A stretch of DNA of 64,000 nucleotides, from positions 2,478,001-2,542,000 of the forward strand of contig AP025689.1 of NCBI GenBank assembly GCA_023168345.1, given 5' to 3'. The notes below the pieces were generated by a model that saw only the letters and a list, made by a program, of their open reading frames with translations, was not told where the DNA came from and made no database searches. This document shows positions 35,896 through 46,032 of this stretch, in pieces. The position numbers and the translations under genes are program-made. The first letter of the stretch is position 1. Each line of letters opens with the position of its first letter. This stretch comes from Lysinibacillus sp. PLM2. Its GTDB lineage: Bacteria; Bacillota; Bacilli; Bacillales_A; Planococcaceae.

Positions 35896-38391
35896 TTATT
35901 CTTCAATTTCCATAAAGTCAAAGGGTGAAACACCATCCATTCCGATTAGAGGATGGACTGTATGAACCGTTTCTGTAGTTAGGGATGGAATCATTGCTTC
36001 TCCTAGCACTGTAAAAATTTCTTGTTGTTCTTTTATTTCGTTAGGTGATTTAGATTCTGATGCGGTTGTAACTAGAGGTTTGTCCGTTACTATTTCTTCA
36101 ACGAATACATCATCCGGTTCCATTGGATTTAGTCTTGCTTTCAAGCTCGTTAGTCTTTGTAAGTCATCTGTTTTTGAAAGCCCATTATAAAATACATCTG
36201 GTTCCCCACATAGAATTAAAAAGTTCTTTGCCCTTGTAATTCCTGTATATAAAAGGTTTCGTCGTAACATTTTACTGTAACCGCGAACAATAGGCATAAT
36301 AACGGTTTGGAATTCACTACCTTGAGATTTATGAATTGAACAACAATATGCCAAGGTAATTTGATTTAAGTCACCCCTTTGATAAGTAACTTCATTCCCA
36401 TCGAAAGAAACGACAAGTAAATCTTGTTTTTCGATATTTTCTTTTGCTTTAATGATCGCGATTACTTCACCCATGTCACCATTAAAAATATTGCTTTCTG
36501 GTTGGTTTACGAGCTGCAATACTTTATCACCTATGCGGTATACAACATCACCAAAGGCCAACTCTTTTCTAGTTCCACCCTCATTTGGATTGACTAATTC
36601 TTGAATCTTTTTATTTAACTGATCGATTCCTGCTGGTCCTTTATACATTGGTGCCAACACTTGAATATCTTTGATTGATTGCCCTTTGGAGATAGCACTT
36701 TTTACAATTTGAGTAACAACGCTCGCCACTTGGTCTGCAGAGGCTTTAATAAATGATCGATCAATCGTTTTTTCAGTTAGCTTTAGCGTATCAGGTATAT
36801 CGCCTTTTTTAATTTGATGGGCAAGCTCAATAATGGTCGACCCTTCTGATTGACGATAAACATCTGTCAATTCCACAGTTGGGATTTCCTTCGAGGCTAA
36901 TAAATCTTTCAATACTTGTCCAGGTCCTACCGGTGGCAATTGATCCTGATCTCCTACAAACACCACTTGTGCATCATCTTTTATACTTTTTAACAATTGA
37001 TGGGCTAACCAAGTATCGACCATCGACATTTCGTCTATGATAATGAGCCGTCCTTCTATCTCTCGCTCCGTCTCCTCTTCCTTTTCCAAACCATTAAATC
37101 CAAGTAATCGATGAATCGTCATAGCTGGAAGCTCCGTAGATTCAGCTAAACGTTTTGCTGCCCTTCCAGTAGGCGCAGCTAGCACTATCGGAAACGGTTC
37201 TTCTTTTTTTGCATATTCTTTAGGATTTAAAGATAGTCCATTAAGTTCTGCATATACTTCAACTAATCCTCTTATAACAGTCGTTTTCCCAGTCCCGGGT
37301 CCTCCAGTTAAAATCATGACGGAATGATTCAAAGCACATTCGATGGCTTGGACTTGTGTTTCCGCGTAGGTAACCTCAAATCGTTCTTCAACTTCTCCAA
37401 TTGCTTTTCGAATTTCATCCTTTGAAAAACGCTGTTGTTTATCGTCCTGCTTTAGTAAATCCAAAATTTTCGATGCAATACCAATCTCACTGAAATACAA
37501 GGAAGGTAAGTAGAGTCTTGTTTCTTCACCACAAATTTTACTTTCCTCTCTCATTTCAATGACCGCTTTTGAAATAGACTCAAATGGGATTTCTTCAGCT
37601 TGACTCTGCTCGAGCATTGATTTGACTAGTGGTAATACATGTTCTGCATCCATATAAACATGTCCATCAGATAATGCTGCATTTGTTAATACATGAAGCA
37701 CTGCTGCTTTAATTCGATCTGGATGGTTACCCGTCATGCCTAGTCTTGCACCTAGCTCATCCGCCCTTCCAAAACCCACACCTTCCACATCTTCGATTAA
37801 TCGATAGGGATTTTCTGTTAAAAGTGAAAGGGTATCTTCTCGATAGGTTTGATAGATTTTCATTCCAAGCTGAGGTCCAAATCCCCATTCATTTAATTGT
37901 ATTATAATCCTTTCAAGACCTAAATTTTGTTCTAATGATTGGCGAATGGTTAGTTTTTTTTCTTCGTTTAATCTTGGTATTACATCAAGAACATCTGGGT
38001 CTTCCATTATCTTTTTTATTGCATCTCCTCCAAGCTTCTCAACAATTGTTTCTGCTGTTTTCCGTCCTATTCCTGGGAACAAGTCGCTTGATAAATAATG
38101 AACAACCCCCTGTTCTGTTGCAGGTACTTCTTTTACAAAAGTGTCCACTTGAAATTGCTGACCGTATTTTGGATGATTTTTAAGAACACCCGTAAAACGA
38201 TATAATTCGTCCTCTGCTAACGTAGGGAAATATCCTACAACAATAATTTCCTTCTCATCGAATTGCAAATTTGTTTCCTGAATTTTTATTCTTGTGATGG
38301 AATACATATTGGAAGGATTATGAAAAATGGATACGATTGGACGTCCAAGTACAAATAATTTATTTTCTTCAAATAAATTTAAGTTATCCAT
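35896..38391 (-). CDS. recD2: RecD2-type ATP-dependent DNA helicase
   Basis: 831 residues (YrrC in B. subtilis). An N-terminal OB fold and helix-hairpin-helix region (LFPGIGRKTAETIV, GVGFGRADELG) precede the superfamily 1B motor: Walker A LTGGPGTGKTT, DEMSMVDTWL, GDQDQLPPVGPG and the C-terminal ITLAYCCSIHKSQGSEF. RecD2 is a 5'-3' helicase acting in repair and fork stability, without RecBC. The C-terminal tail beyond about 745 is divergent. A good GGAGGTGG ribosome binding site supports the start. Confidence 0.96.
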   Translation of the reverse strand: MDNLNLFEENKLFVLGRPIVSIFHNPSNMYSITRIKIQETNLQFDEKEIIVVGYFPTLAEDELYRFTGVLKNHPKYGQQFQVDTFVKEVPATEQGVVHYLSSDLFPGIGRKTAETIVEKLGGDAIKKIMEDPDVLDVIPRLNEEKKLTIRQSLEQNLGLERIIIQLNEWGFGPQLGMKIYQTYREDTLSLLTENPYRLIEDVEGVGFGRADELGARLGMTGNHPDRIKAAVLHVLTNAALSDGHVYMDAEHVLPLVKSMLEQSQAEEIPFESISKAVIEMREESKICGEETRLYLPSLYFSEIGIASKILDLLKQDDKQQRFSKDEIRKAIGEVEERFEVTYAETQVQAIECALNHSVMILTGGPGTGKTTVIRGLVEVYAELNGLSLNPKEYAKKEEPFPIVLAAPTGRAAKRLAESTELPAMTIHRLLGFNGLEKEEETEREIEGRLIIIDEMSMVDTWLAHQLLKSIKDDAQVVFVGDQDQLPPVGPGQVLKDLLASKEIPTVELTDVYRQSEGSTIIELAHQIKKGDIPDTLKLTEKTIDRSFIKASADQVASVVTQIVKSAISKGQSIKDIQVLAPMYKGPAGIDQLNKKIQELVNPNEGGTRKELAFGDVVYRIGDKVLQLVNQPESNIFNGDMGEVIAIIKAKENIEKQDLLVVSFDGNEVTYQRGDLNQITLAYCCSIHKSQGSEFQTVIMPIVRGYSKMLRRNLLYTGITRAKNFLILCGEPDVFYNGLSKTDDLQRLTSLKARLNPMEPDDVFVEEIVTDKPLVTTASESKSPNEIKEQQEIFTVLGEAMIPSLTTETVHTVHPLIGMDGVSPFDFMEIEE

Positions 38392-38541
38392 TCTTCCACC
38401 TCCTTACTAACTTTTCTTGTATTTTCGATTTTATCATAACTATTCTAAACTGTCTTTTTCGTATAGCTTTATTTTACATAGGCGGGTTGTGTATTAGATG
38501 CGCTTCTTTATGTATGAACTAAAGTCCCCTTTTTTGACGAT
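38392..38541. other. recD2 upstream region
   Basis: 150 AT-rich bases between the recD2 start and the repeat array. A TATGAT/TAAAAT-like stretch near 38430-38440 could be the recD2 -10, but I see no convincing -35. The last 20 bases look like a degenerate further repeat unit. Confidence 0.3.
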
Positions 38542-38718
38542 GTCTATAATTCACCTGATTTTGACTATTAAATGCAGTTTTTTGTCTAATATCCATCCGC
38601 TTTTGTCTATAATGTAAAACCTCTATTTGACTTTGTCTATTATTCACCTTGTTTTGTCTATTCAATATACTCCGTTGTCTATATTCCCCCCGTTTTTGTC
38701 TATTATCTAAAATCTCAT
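38542..38718. repeat. Array of eight 21-bp-period degenerate repeats
   Basis: A conserved core, TTTTGTCTAT on the plus strand, recurs with exact spacing. The GTCTAT-type hexamers start at 38542, 38563, 38584, 38605, 38635, 38656, 38677 and 38698. The steps are 21, 21, 21, 30, 21, 21, 21, so there are two blocks of four. The remaining positions are variable but often read ATTCACC-G. The array fills the recD2 / hisA-like divergent intergenic region. All spacings are multiples of 3 and an ORF runs through on the minus strand. It lacks a ribosome binding site, and its Arg-Gln codons hardly vary, which fits DNA-level conservation. Confidence 0.85.
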
Positions 38719-38811
38719 TATTCTCCAAACGAGCATATTTTTCGAATCAGTTTTTTTCCAATCATTTTAGAAAAAATGTTATGATATTTTTTAAGTTACG
38801 AAGAAGGGCTT

Positions 38812-39576
38812 GTGAGGATTTTGGAATTTAGACCTTGTATTGATTTACACGATGGGAAAGTAAAACAAATTGTCGGTAGTACATTAGGCTATGAAAACAA
38901 ATCTGTTATTGAAAATTTCATTTCTGAAAAAGATTCTGCCTATTATGCTAATAAGTTTAAAGAAGATGGTTTAACAGGTGGACATGTAATCATGTTAGGT
39001 TCTGGCAATGATGAGGCAGCAATATTAGCTTTAAACACTTATCCGAATGGACTTCAAGTCGGTGGAGGCATCAATGATAAAAATGCAAAGAAATATATTG
39101 ATGCAGGAGCATCACATGTTATTGTAACTTCATTTATCTTCCATGATGGTGCTTTAGATATGGAAAGATTACAATCATTAATTGAAGCAGTTGGAAAAGA
39201 ACATATTGTTATCGACTTAAGCTGTCGAAAAAAAGATGGTAAATGGTTTGTCGTAACCGATAAATGGACAAGATTCAGTAATTTTGAAGTGAATGAAGAA
39301 AGCATTCCTTTTATTGAACAATATTGCGATGAGCTTTTAATTCACGCTGTAGATGTTGAAGGGAAAAGAAGCGGTATGCAAGAGGAACTGGTTAAAGATT
39401 TAACAAACTGGACTTCCATCCCAACAACTTATGCTGGTGGAGTACGTTCATTAGAAGATTTGAAAAAATTCAATGAAATTACAGGTGGCAAGCTTCATAT
39501 CACAATCGGTAGCGCATTAGATATTTTTGGTGGAGATTTAAAATATGAAGATGTAGTAGCTTACTGCTCAAAATAA
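38812..39576 (+). CDS. hisA: Eukaryotic-type HisA (ProFAR isomerase), orphan
   Basis: 254 residues from GTG 38812. It resembles fungal HIS6-type enzymes rather than bacterial HisA: FRPCIDLHDGKVKQIVGSTL, LQVGGGINDKNAKKYIDAG, IDLSCRKKDGKWFVV, LLIHAVDVEGKRSGM and ITIGSALDIFGGDL. The TIM-barrel isomerase converts ProFAR to PRFAR in histidine synthesis. Catalytic Asp residues are present in CIDLHDG and HAVDVEG. No other his genes are nearby. It is a single-gene unit with its own terminator. The start is uncertain: the GTG has only a weak AGAAGGG upstream. Confidence 0.9.
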   Translation: MRILEFRPCIDLHDGKVKQIVGSTLGYENKSVIENFISEKDSAYYANKFKEDGLTGGHVIMLGSGNDEAAILALNTYPNGLQVGGGINDKNAKKYIDAGASHVIVTSFIFHDGALDMERLQSLIEAVGKEHIVIDLSCRKKDGKWFVVTDKWTRFSNFEVNEESIPFIEQYCDELLIHAVDVEGKRSGMQEELVKDLTNWTSIPTTYAGGVRSLEDLKKFNEITGGKLHITIGSALDIFGGDLKYEDVVAYCSK

Positions 39577-39578
39577 AT

Positions 39579-39616
39579 AAAAAAGCATACGATTCATAAA
39601 AATCGTATGCTTTTTA
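39579..39616 (+). terminator. Bidirectional terminator between hisA-like gene and nupC
   Basis: Stem AAAAGCATACGAT with its complement, 8-base loop and T5; A-rich on the other side. Confidence 0.9.
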
Positions 39617-40828
39617 TTATAGAAACATCCCAGCTATCGCCGCACTTAGTAAAGAAGCTAATGTACCAGCAATAACAGCTTTCACTGCTAATTTTGCAAT
39701 GATTGGGCGTCTGCTTGGAGCCATAGACCCTAGGCCACCAATTAGAATTGCCATTGAGCTTAAGTTCGCAAAGCCACATAAAGCAAAACTAATAATCATT
39801 ACTGTTTTTTCTGATAAGTCCGGAATTACCGGCGCGAAATTTGAATAAGCTACGAACTCATTTAAAATAAGTTTTTGCCCGATAAATGATCCTGCTTCAA
39901 CTGCTTCTGCCCACGGAACTCCGATTGCAAAAGCTAATGGCGAGAATATAAAACCTAAAATTGATTGTAACGTAATTCCCTCATAGCCAAATAAACCAGT
40001 AATACCACCAATAATACCATTAAGTAATGCGATTAAAGCGATGAACGCTAACAACATCGCACCAACGTTTACTGCAAGCTTTAACCCATCGCTTGCACCA
40101 CGAGCAGCTGCATCAATTACATTTACTGAATCACTATCTTTATCTAAAGAGAAATTTGAATCATCTACTTTTTCCGTTTCAGGTAAAATTAGTTTCGCCA
40201 TTATTAAGCCTGCAGGTGCTGCCATGAAGCTTGCAGCTAATAAGTATTCTAATGGTACACCCAATAAAGAATACCCTACTAATACAGAACCTGAAACTGA
40301 AGCTAACCCACCTGTCATAACTGCAAACAATTCTGATTTAGTCATCTTCTGTAGAAATGGTTTAATCACTAGAGGTGCTTCTGTTTGACCGACAAAAATA
40401 TTTGCAGCAGCATTGACCGATTCTGCTTTGCTCGTTCCAAGAATTTTTGATAACCCACCGCCAATAATACGAATGATTATTTGCATAATTCCTAGATAAT
40501 ATAGAACTGAAATTAAAGCTGAAAAGAAAATTATAATTGTCAACACATGTATAGCAAACACTGTCCCCATTTTTTCACTATCAGCTAATGCTCCAAATAA
40601 AAAGCTAATTCCTTCATTAGCATAGGAAATTAAATGTTGTACGCCATTTGAAACATTCTCTAATACTTCACGACCAAGCTCCCACTTTAAAACGATAAAT
40701 GCAAATAATAATTGAATTAATAAGCCTCCAAAGACTGTTCTCCAATTGATTGATCTATGACTACTTGAAAATAAAAAGGCAATACCAATCACAATAATAA
40801 TCCCAATTAAGCCCCATAAAATATTCAT
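39617..40828 (-). CDS. nupC: Concentrative nucleoside transporter (NupC/CNT family)
   Basis: 403 residues with about ten membrane segments. CNT family motifs are visible: the re-entrant region NIFVGQTEAPLVIKP, the GGLASVSGSVLVGY block, and the second half with FIGQKLILNEFVAYSNF and ALCGFANLSSMAI. It imports nucleosides with protons or sodium. No purine riboswitch is seen in the 130-bp leader. It is likely a single-gene unit. Confidence 0.95.
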   Translation of the reverse strand: MNILWGLIGIIIVIGIAFLFSSSHRSINWRTVFGGLLIQLLFAFIVLKWELGREVLENVSNGVQHLISYANEGISFLFGALADSEKMGTVFAIHVLTIIIFFSALISVLYYLGIMQIIIRIIGGGLSKILGTSKAESVNAAANIFVGQTEAPLVIKPFLQKMTKSELFAVMTGGLASVSGSVLVGYSLLGVPLEYLLAASFMAAPAGLIMAKLILPETEKVDDSNFSLDKDSDSVNVIDAAARGASDGLKLAVNVGAMLLAFIALIALLNGIIGGITGLFGYEGITLQSILGFIFSPLAFAIGVPWAEAVEAGSFIGQKLILNEFVAYSNFAPVIPDLSEKTVMIISFALCGFANLSSMAILIGGLGSMAPSRRPIIAKLAVKAVIAGTLASLLSAAIAGMFL

Positions 40829-40901
40829 ATTCTCACCTTTCTTCTTACACTTATTTTTCTACTATTCAGCAGTTTCATGCGAAAAAAATAGAAAAAAACA
40901 A

Positions 40902-40932
40902 AATAAAAAATCGACCGAAATATAGGTCGACT
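40902..40932 (-). terminator. Terminator of the TPR gene
   Basis: Stem TCGACC...GGTCGA (40911-40930), followed by T6 on the minus strand. Confidence 0.85.
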
Positions 40933-40957
40933 CGTAATAATATTCTAGTAATAAATA

Positions 40958-41617
40958 TTAATTAAAACGTTGACTTACCATATCATAGATGTATTTCGCT
41001 TGTTCGTAGGATGGTTCAATTGTATAGGCTTGTTTTAGATGGTACATTGCTTGTTCTGTATTTTCTGTTGATACTGCATATAACACGCCAAGATTATAAT
41101 GGGCATCTGCGTTTTTCTCATCATTTTCCAGTACATATTCCAATTCGCTTTTTGCTAACTCAAACATTTCTAGCGTACAGAGTAGTATACCGTAAGATAA
41201 TCGAATTTGTAAATCCCTTGGTGCAATTTCTGCAGCCCTTTGCATATAAGGCAATGCTAGTTTATGTTTTTCTTCACGTTCGAATGATTTTGCAAGCATA
41301 TAGTAAGCATCTGCACCTTGTATACCGTATTCAATCGACTTTTGATACAATTTCGCAGCTTCAATATATCGTTCAGCGTTATAGTATAGATTTGCTAAAC
41401 CATAATAGGCTGTAGCAGCCTTTTCATCTAATGTAATTGCCTTTTGAAAGAAGCGCTCTGCTCTTTCTATATCATTCATTACTGCAAGTAAGTTACCGAA
41501 ATTCACATATCCCAGTGCGTCCTCTGGATTGTTTTCTATTGCTTCATTGAAAGCCTTTGCAGCGTCTTCATAACGTTTTTCCTGAAAAGCTTTAATTCCT
41601 ATTTCGTTATAATCCAT
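40958..41617 (-). CDS. TPR-repeat protein (YrrB-like)
   Basis: 219 residues made of about six tetratricopeptide repeats (for example AFQEKRYEDAAKAFNEAIENNPEDALGYVNFGNLL, about 34 residues each). Such proteins are scaffolds for protein contacts. In B. subtilis yrrB is next to trmU (mnmA) as here, so a role linked to tRNA thiolation is suggested by context only. Two ATGs are adjacent; the second (41617) is better spaced from GAGGTGA. Confidence 0.92.
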   Translation of the reverse strand: MDYNEIGIKAFQEKRYEDAAKAFNEAIENNPEDALGYVNFGNLLAVMNDIERAERFFQKAITLDEKAATAYYGLANLYYNAERYIEAAKLYQKSIEYGIQGADAYYMLAKSFEREEKHKLALPYMQRAAEIAPRDLQIRLSYGILLCTLEMFELAKSELEYVLENDEKNADAHYNLGVLYAVSTENTEQAMYHLKQAYTIEPSYEQAKYIYDMVSQRFN

Positions 41618-41715
41618 CATTTCACCTCATAACAAAACTTTGGCTTACCGTATCCATTATCGGTAAGCCATTGTTATAAATATTTTTTCAGCTTCAAAAA
41701 TAAGAAAACTAATCT

Positions 41716-42858
<1,143 letters not shown>

Positions 42859-44001
42859 TTAATTCGCAAGTCTTTTTACAATTTTACTCGTTCTTTTAGC
42901 AGCTTCAATCACTAAATCTTCACTTAATCCAAGACCAAAACTAAATCGTATTGAATTTCTTAACTCCTCTGCATCGCGCCCGAACATTGCCACTAAAACG
43001 TGGGATGGATCAATTGAGCCTGCTGTACAAGCAGATCCACTCGATGCATAAACGCCTGCCATATCAAGATTCACTAAGAATGATTCAACTTCCATTCCTT
43101 TAAAACTAATATTTAAAACATGCTGTAATGTATTTTCAACATTGCCGTTCACTTCAAATGAAATATTCTCTTTATTTAACTCTTCAATAAACAGTTGACG
43201 ATATTGTTTAAATTTAGCTTGCTTTGATTCAATTTCCTGCTGTGCAATTTCAACGGCCTTCGCAAAGCCCACTGCACTTGGAACATTTTCAGTACCAGCC
43301 CGTCTCTTCTTTTCCTGTGACCCGCCATATGAGGTTGGTATTAATGGAATTCCCGTTTTTTGATATAAAAAACCAATTCCTTTTGGTCCGTTTAATTTAT
43401 GACTAGAAACGCTTAGCAGATCAACATTTAATACATTGACATCGAGCTTCTCAATTCCAAAAGCTTGAACTGCGTCTGTATGAAATGTTGCTTGATGATC
43501 TTTTAACATCTCACCAATCTCAGAAATAGGTTGGGTTGTACCGACTTCATTATTTCCATACATCATCGTGACTAAAATGGTATCGTCTCTTAATGCTTTC
43601 TTAAACTCATCCATTGAAATACGACCTGTGCGATCTACTGAAAGATATGTTACTTCAAAGCCTTCTTTTTCTAGCTTTTCACAAGCATGCATTACGGCAT
43701 GGTGCTCGATTTTAGTCGTAATAATGTGTTTACCTTTAGCTTTCAATGCATATGCGGTACCGAAGATTGCTGCGTTATCAGCTTCTGTTCCACCACTAGT
43801 TAGAATAATTTCGTTATCCTTTGCCCCTATGGCACGAGCTAATACCGACCTTGCATCATCTAAAACCTTTCGAGCTTTGCGCCCTACAGTATGAATACTT
43901 GAAGGATTACCGTATATTTCGGACATTATCTTCGCCATCTCACTAATTACTTCTGGATGCATTGGTGAAGTTGCTGCATGGTCTAGATAAATTGTTTCCA
44001 T
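42859..44001 (-). CDS. Cysteine desulfurase (YrvO/IscS-like)
   Basis: 380 residues, class V aminotransferase fold. The PLP lysine is in VSSHKLNGPKGIG and the sulfur-carrying Cys is in ASSGSACTAGS. It releases sulfur from cysteine as persulfide; in B. subtilis YrvO is the dedicated donor for the adjacent MnmA. It lies between cymR and mnmA in a leftward operon, so CymR may influence it. Confidence 0.95.
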   Translation of the reverse strand: METIYLDHAATSPMHPEVISEMAKIMSEIYGNPSSIHTVGRKARKVLDDARSVLARAIGAKDNEIILTSGGTEADNAAIFGTAYALKAKGKHIITTKIEHHAVMHACEKLEKEGFEVTYLSVDRTGRISMDEFKKALRDDTILVTMMYGNNEVGTTQPISEIGEMLKDHQATFHTDAVQAFGIEKLDVNVLNVDLLSVSSHKLNGPKGIGFLYQKTGIPLIPTSYGGSQEKKRRAGTENVPSAVGFAKAVEIAQQEIESKQAKFKQYRQLFIEELNKENISFEVNGNVENTLQHVLNISFKGMEVESFLVNLDMAGVYASSGSACTAGSIDPSHVLVAMFGRDAEELRNSIRFSFGLGLSEDLVIEAAKRTSKIVKRLAN

Positions 44002-44037
44002 TGTTTATCAAAAACTCCTTTAAACTGGCGGTGTTCA

Positions 44038-44457
44038 TTAAATATAGAACATATATCCGTCATATTCAGTATCATCATTATTTTTTGCTAAATCATCAAG
44101 GGATGTTGTATCAAGTACATTCTTTACAGCATCACGAATTCGAATCCATAGTTCACGTTGCGGAGATTCTTCCTCTTCAATTCCTTCAACAGGTTGGATT
44201 GGACCTTCTAACACTTTAATGACATCAGCAGCAGAGATTTTATCGGGTGGTAGCGCTAATAAGTACCCTCCATAAGCACCACGTACACTTTTTACAAGGC
44301 CCGCAATTCGCAGTGGAGATACAAGTTGCTCTAAATAAGCTTCAGATAAATTCTTTTCTTCAGCAATTTGACGTAATGGTACTGGCCCTTCCCCATAATG
44401 TTTCGCTAATTCAATCATTATCGTTAGGCCATATCTACCTTTTGTAGAAATTTTCAT
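44038..44457 (-). CDS. cymR: CymR, Rrf2-family repressor of cysteine metabolism
   Basis: 139 residues from MKISTKGRYGLTIMIELAKH. The winged helix-turn-helix (YLEQLVSPLRIAGLVKSVRGAYGGY) and the C-terminal end TEYDGYMFYI match B. subtilis CymR closely. CymR acts with CysK to repress cystine uptake and sulfur genes. The [2Fe-2S] cysteines of IscR are absent, as expected; there is no Cys at all in this protein. AGAGGTG is upstream of 44457. Confidence 0.96.
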   Translation of the reverse strand: MKISTKGRYGLTIMIELAKHYGEGPVPLRQIAEEKNLSEAYLEQLVSPLRIAGLVKSVRGAYGGYLLALPPDKISAADVIKVLEGPIQPVEGIEEEESPQRELWIRIRDAVKNVLDTTSLDDLAKNNDDTEYDGYMFYI

Positions 44458-44672
44458 TATAAACACCTCTATTTTACTTGTCCATTTATAAGCTCAAGTA
44501 TACCATAACACCTTTAATTCCACTTGGAAAAGGTTTAATTTCATCTTTGCCCTCCCTCATTTCCCTATTAAACACTATACAAAACGGATTTTACTTCATT
44601 GAGGCTCATCAACAGTTAATCTGAGATAAGTATGATAAATTAATATAAAGTCTTTATTACGGAGGATTAACA

Positions 44673-45956
44673 ATGCAAAATGAACCATTAGCATATCGAA
44701 TGCGTCCTCGAAATATTCGTGAGGTTGTAGGCCAACAGCACATTATCGGAGAAAATACAGCTCTATTTAAAATGATCGAAAATGGCCATATACCCTCCAT
44801 GCTTTTATATGGCGAACCGGGAATTGGGAAAACATCGATTGCCTATGCAATAGCCGGAAGTTCCAAGCTTCCCTTCTTTTCACTCAATGCAACACATGCA
44901 GGAAAAAAAGATGTGGAGCAAATCGTTGTGGAAGCAAGATTAGCTGGAAAGGTCATTTTATTTTTAGATGAAATCCATCGATTTAATAAACTACAGCAAG
45001 ATACCCTATTACCACATGTCGAAAACGGATCTATCGTATTAATTGGAGCAACTACAGAAAACCCATTCCATGATGTCAATCCAGCCATCCGCTCTCGCTG
45101 TGGTGAAATATTACAATTAAAACGACTTTCGATAGAAGATATTGTGCAATTACTACAAAATGCACTAAATGATGAGGAAAGAGGACTCGGTAAACATACA
45201 ATTGAAATAACAGAAGAACAATTAAATAAAATTGCGTTAAGTGCAAATGGAGATGCACGAAAAGCTTTAACTTTAATGGAATCAGTGTATTTCGCCTCTG
45301 ATGAGGAAGATGGAAAAGCAATTGTAAAAGATCATATAATTGAGCATTTAGCAAAACGAATTGGTGTATATGGAGATAAAGCTGGCTCTCATTTTTATAA
45401 CTTGCTTTCCGCATTACAAAAATCAGTACGCGGTAGCGATACAAATGCAGCTATTTATTATCTTGCACACCTTTTAGAAACTGGTGATTTAGTTGCCGTA
45501 TGTAGAAGATTGCTAGTAATGGCGTATGAAGATATTGGTTTAGCGAATCCAGCTGTTGGGGCACATGTTTTTGCAGCTACCGAATCAGCAAAACGCTTAG
45601 GGATGCCAGAAGCTCGTATACCGCTTGCCAATGCAGTGATAGAAATGTGCCTATCCCCGAAATCGAATTCTGCATATTCGGCACTTGATGCGGCAATCAC
45701 AGCAATCCACGAAGGTAAAACAGGTGATATACCTCTACATTTGCGTGATGGTCATTATGCAGGTGCTGCTGCATTAGGTCATGTCGGATATAAATATCCA
45801 CATGACACACCAATAGGTACATATGGAGGATGGACTAATCAGCAATACTTACCTGACGAGATAGAGGGGATGGAGTTTTACAAACCTGTTATCGCTGGTG
45901 AAGAGAAACGTATGGCTAGCATTTATGAAAAGCTAAAATCGTTTAAGAAGGATTAG
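44673..45956 (+). CDS. rarA: RarA/MgsA replication-associated AAA+ ATPase
   Basis: 427 residues. It shows Walker A LYGEPGIGKTS, Walker B VILFLDEIHRF, sensor-like IVLIGATTENPF and the C-terminal tetramerisation block VGYKYPHDTPIGTYGGWTNQQYLPDEI. RarA acts at stalled forks together with SSB and RecA. GGAGGATTAACA precedes the ATG. It is divergent from cymR. Confidence 0.96.
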   Translation: MQNEPLAYRMRPRNIREVVGQQHIIGENTALFKMIENGHIPSMLLYGEPGIGKTSIAYAIAGSSKLPFFSLNATHAGKKDVEQIVVEARLAGKVILFLDEIHRFNKLQQDTLLPHVENGSIVLIGATTENPFHDVNPAIRSRCGEILQLKRLSIEDIVQLLQNALNDEERGLGKHTIEITEEQLNKIALSANGDARKALTLMESVYFASDEEDGKAIVKDHIIEHLAKRIGVYGDKAGSHFYNLLSALQKSVRGSDTNAAIYYLAHLLETGDLVAVCRRLLVMAYEDIGLANPAVGAHVFAATESAKRLGMPEARIPLANAVIEMCLSPKSNSAYSALDAAITAIHEGKTGDIPLHLRDGHYAGAAALGHVGYKYPHDTPIGTYGGWTNQQYLPDEIEGMEFYKPVIAGEEKRMASIYEKLKSFKKD

Positions 45957-45964
45957 TTATTTTT

Positions 45965-45999
45965 AAGGAGTTGCCATGAAATAGAAATGGCAACTCCTT
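45965..45999 (+). terminator. Hairpin after rarA
   Basis: Perfect 13-bp stem AAGGAGTTGCCAT with its complement; 9-base loop. The U-tract after it is poor (CTTCTACTTT). Confidence 0.65.
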
Positions 46000-46032
46000 C
46001 TACTTTGCAAATAATAAAACCAATTAATAGTA

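Noticed and set aside
38542..38718. CRISPR array
   Set aside because: The repeats are contiguous 21-bp degenerate units without unique spacers, and no cas genes are nearby.
38519..38728. 69-codon minus-strand ORF with repeated Arg-Gln across the 21-bp array
   Set aside because: TTG start without a ribosome binding site; the Arg-Gln codons are almost always AGA CAA, so conservation is at DNA level. The frame stays open because all spacings are multiples of three.
40829..40901. Purine riboswitch before nupC
   Set aside because: Leader is short and lacks the conserved loop and junction sequences.
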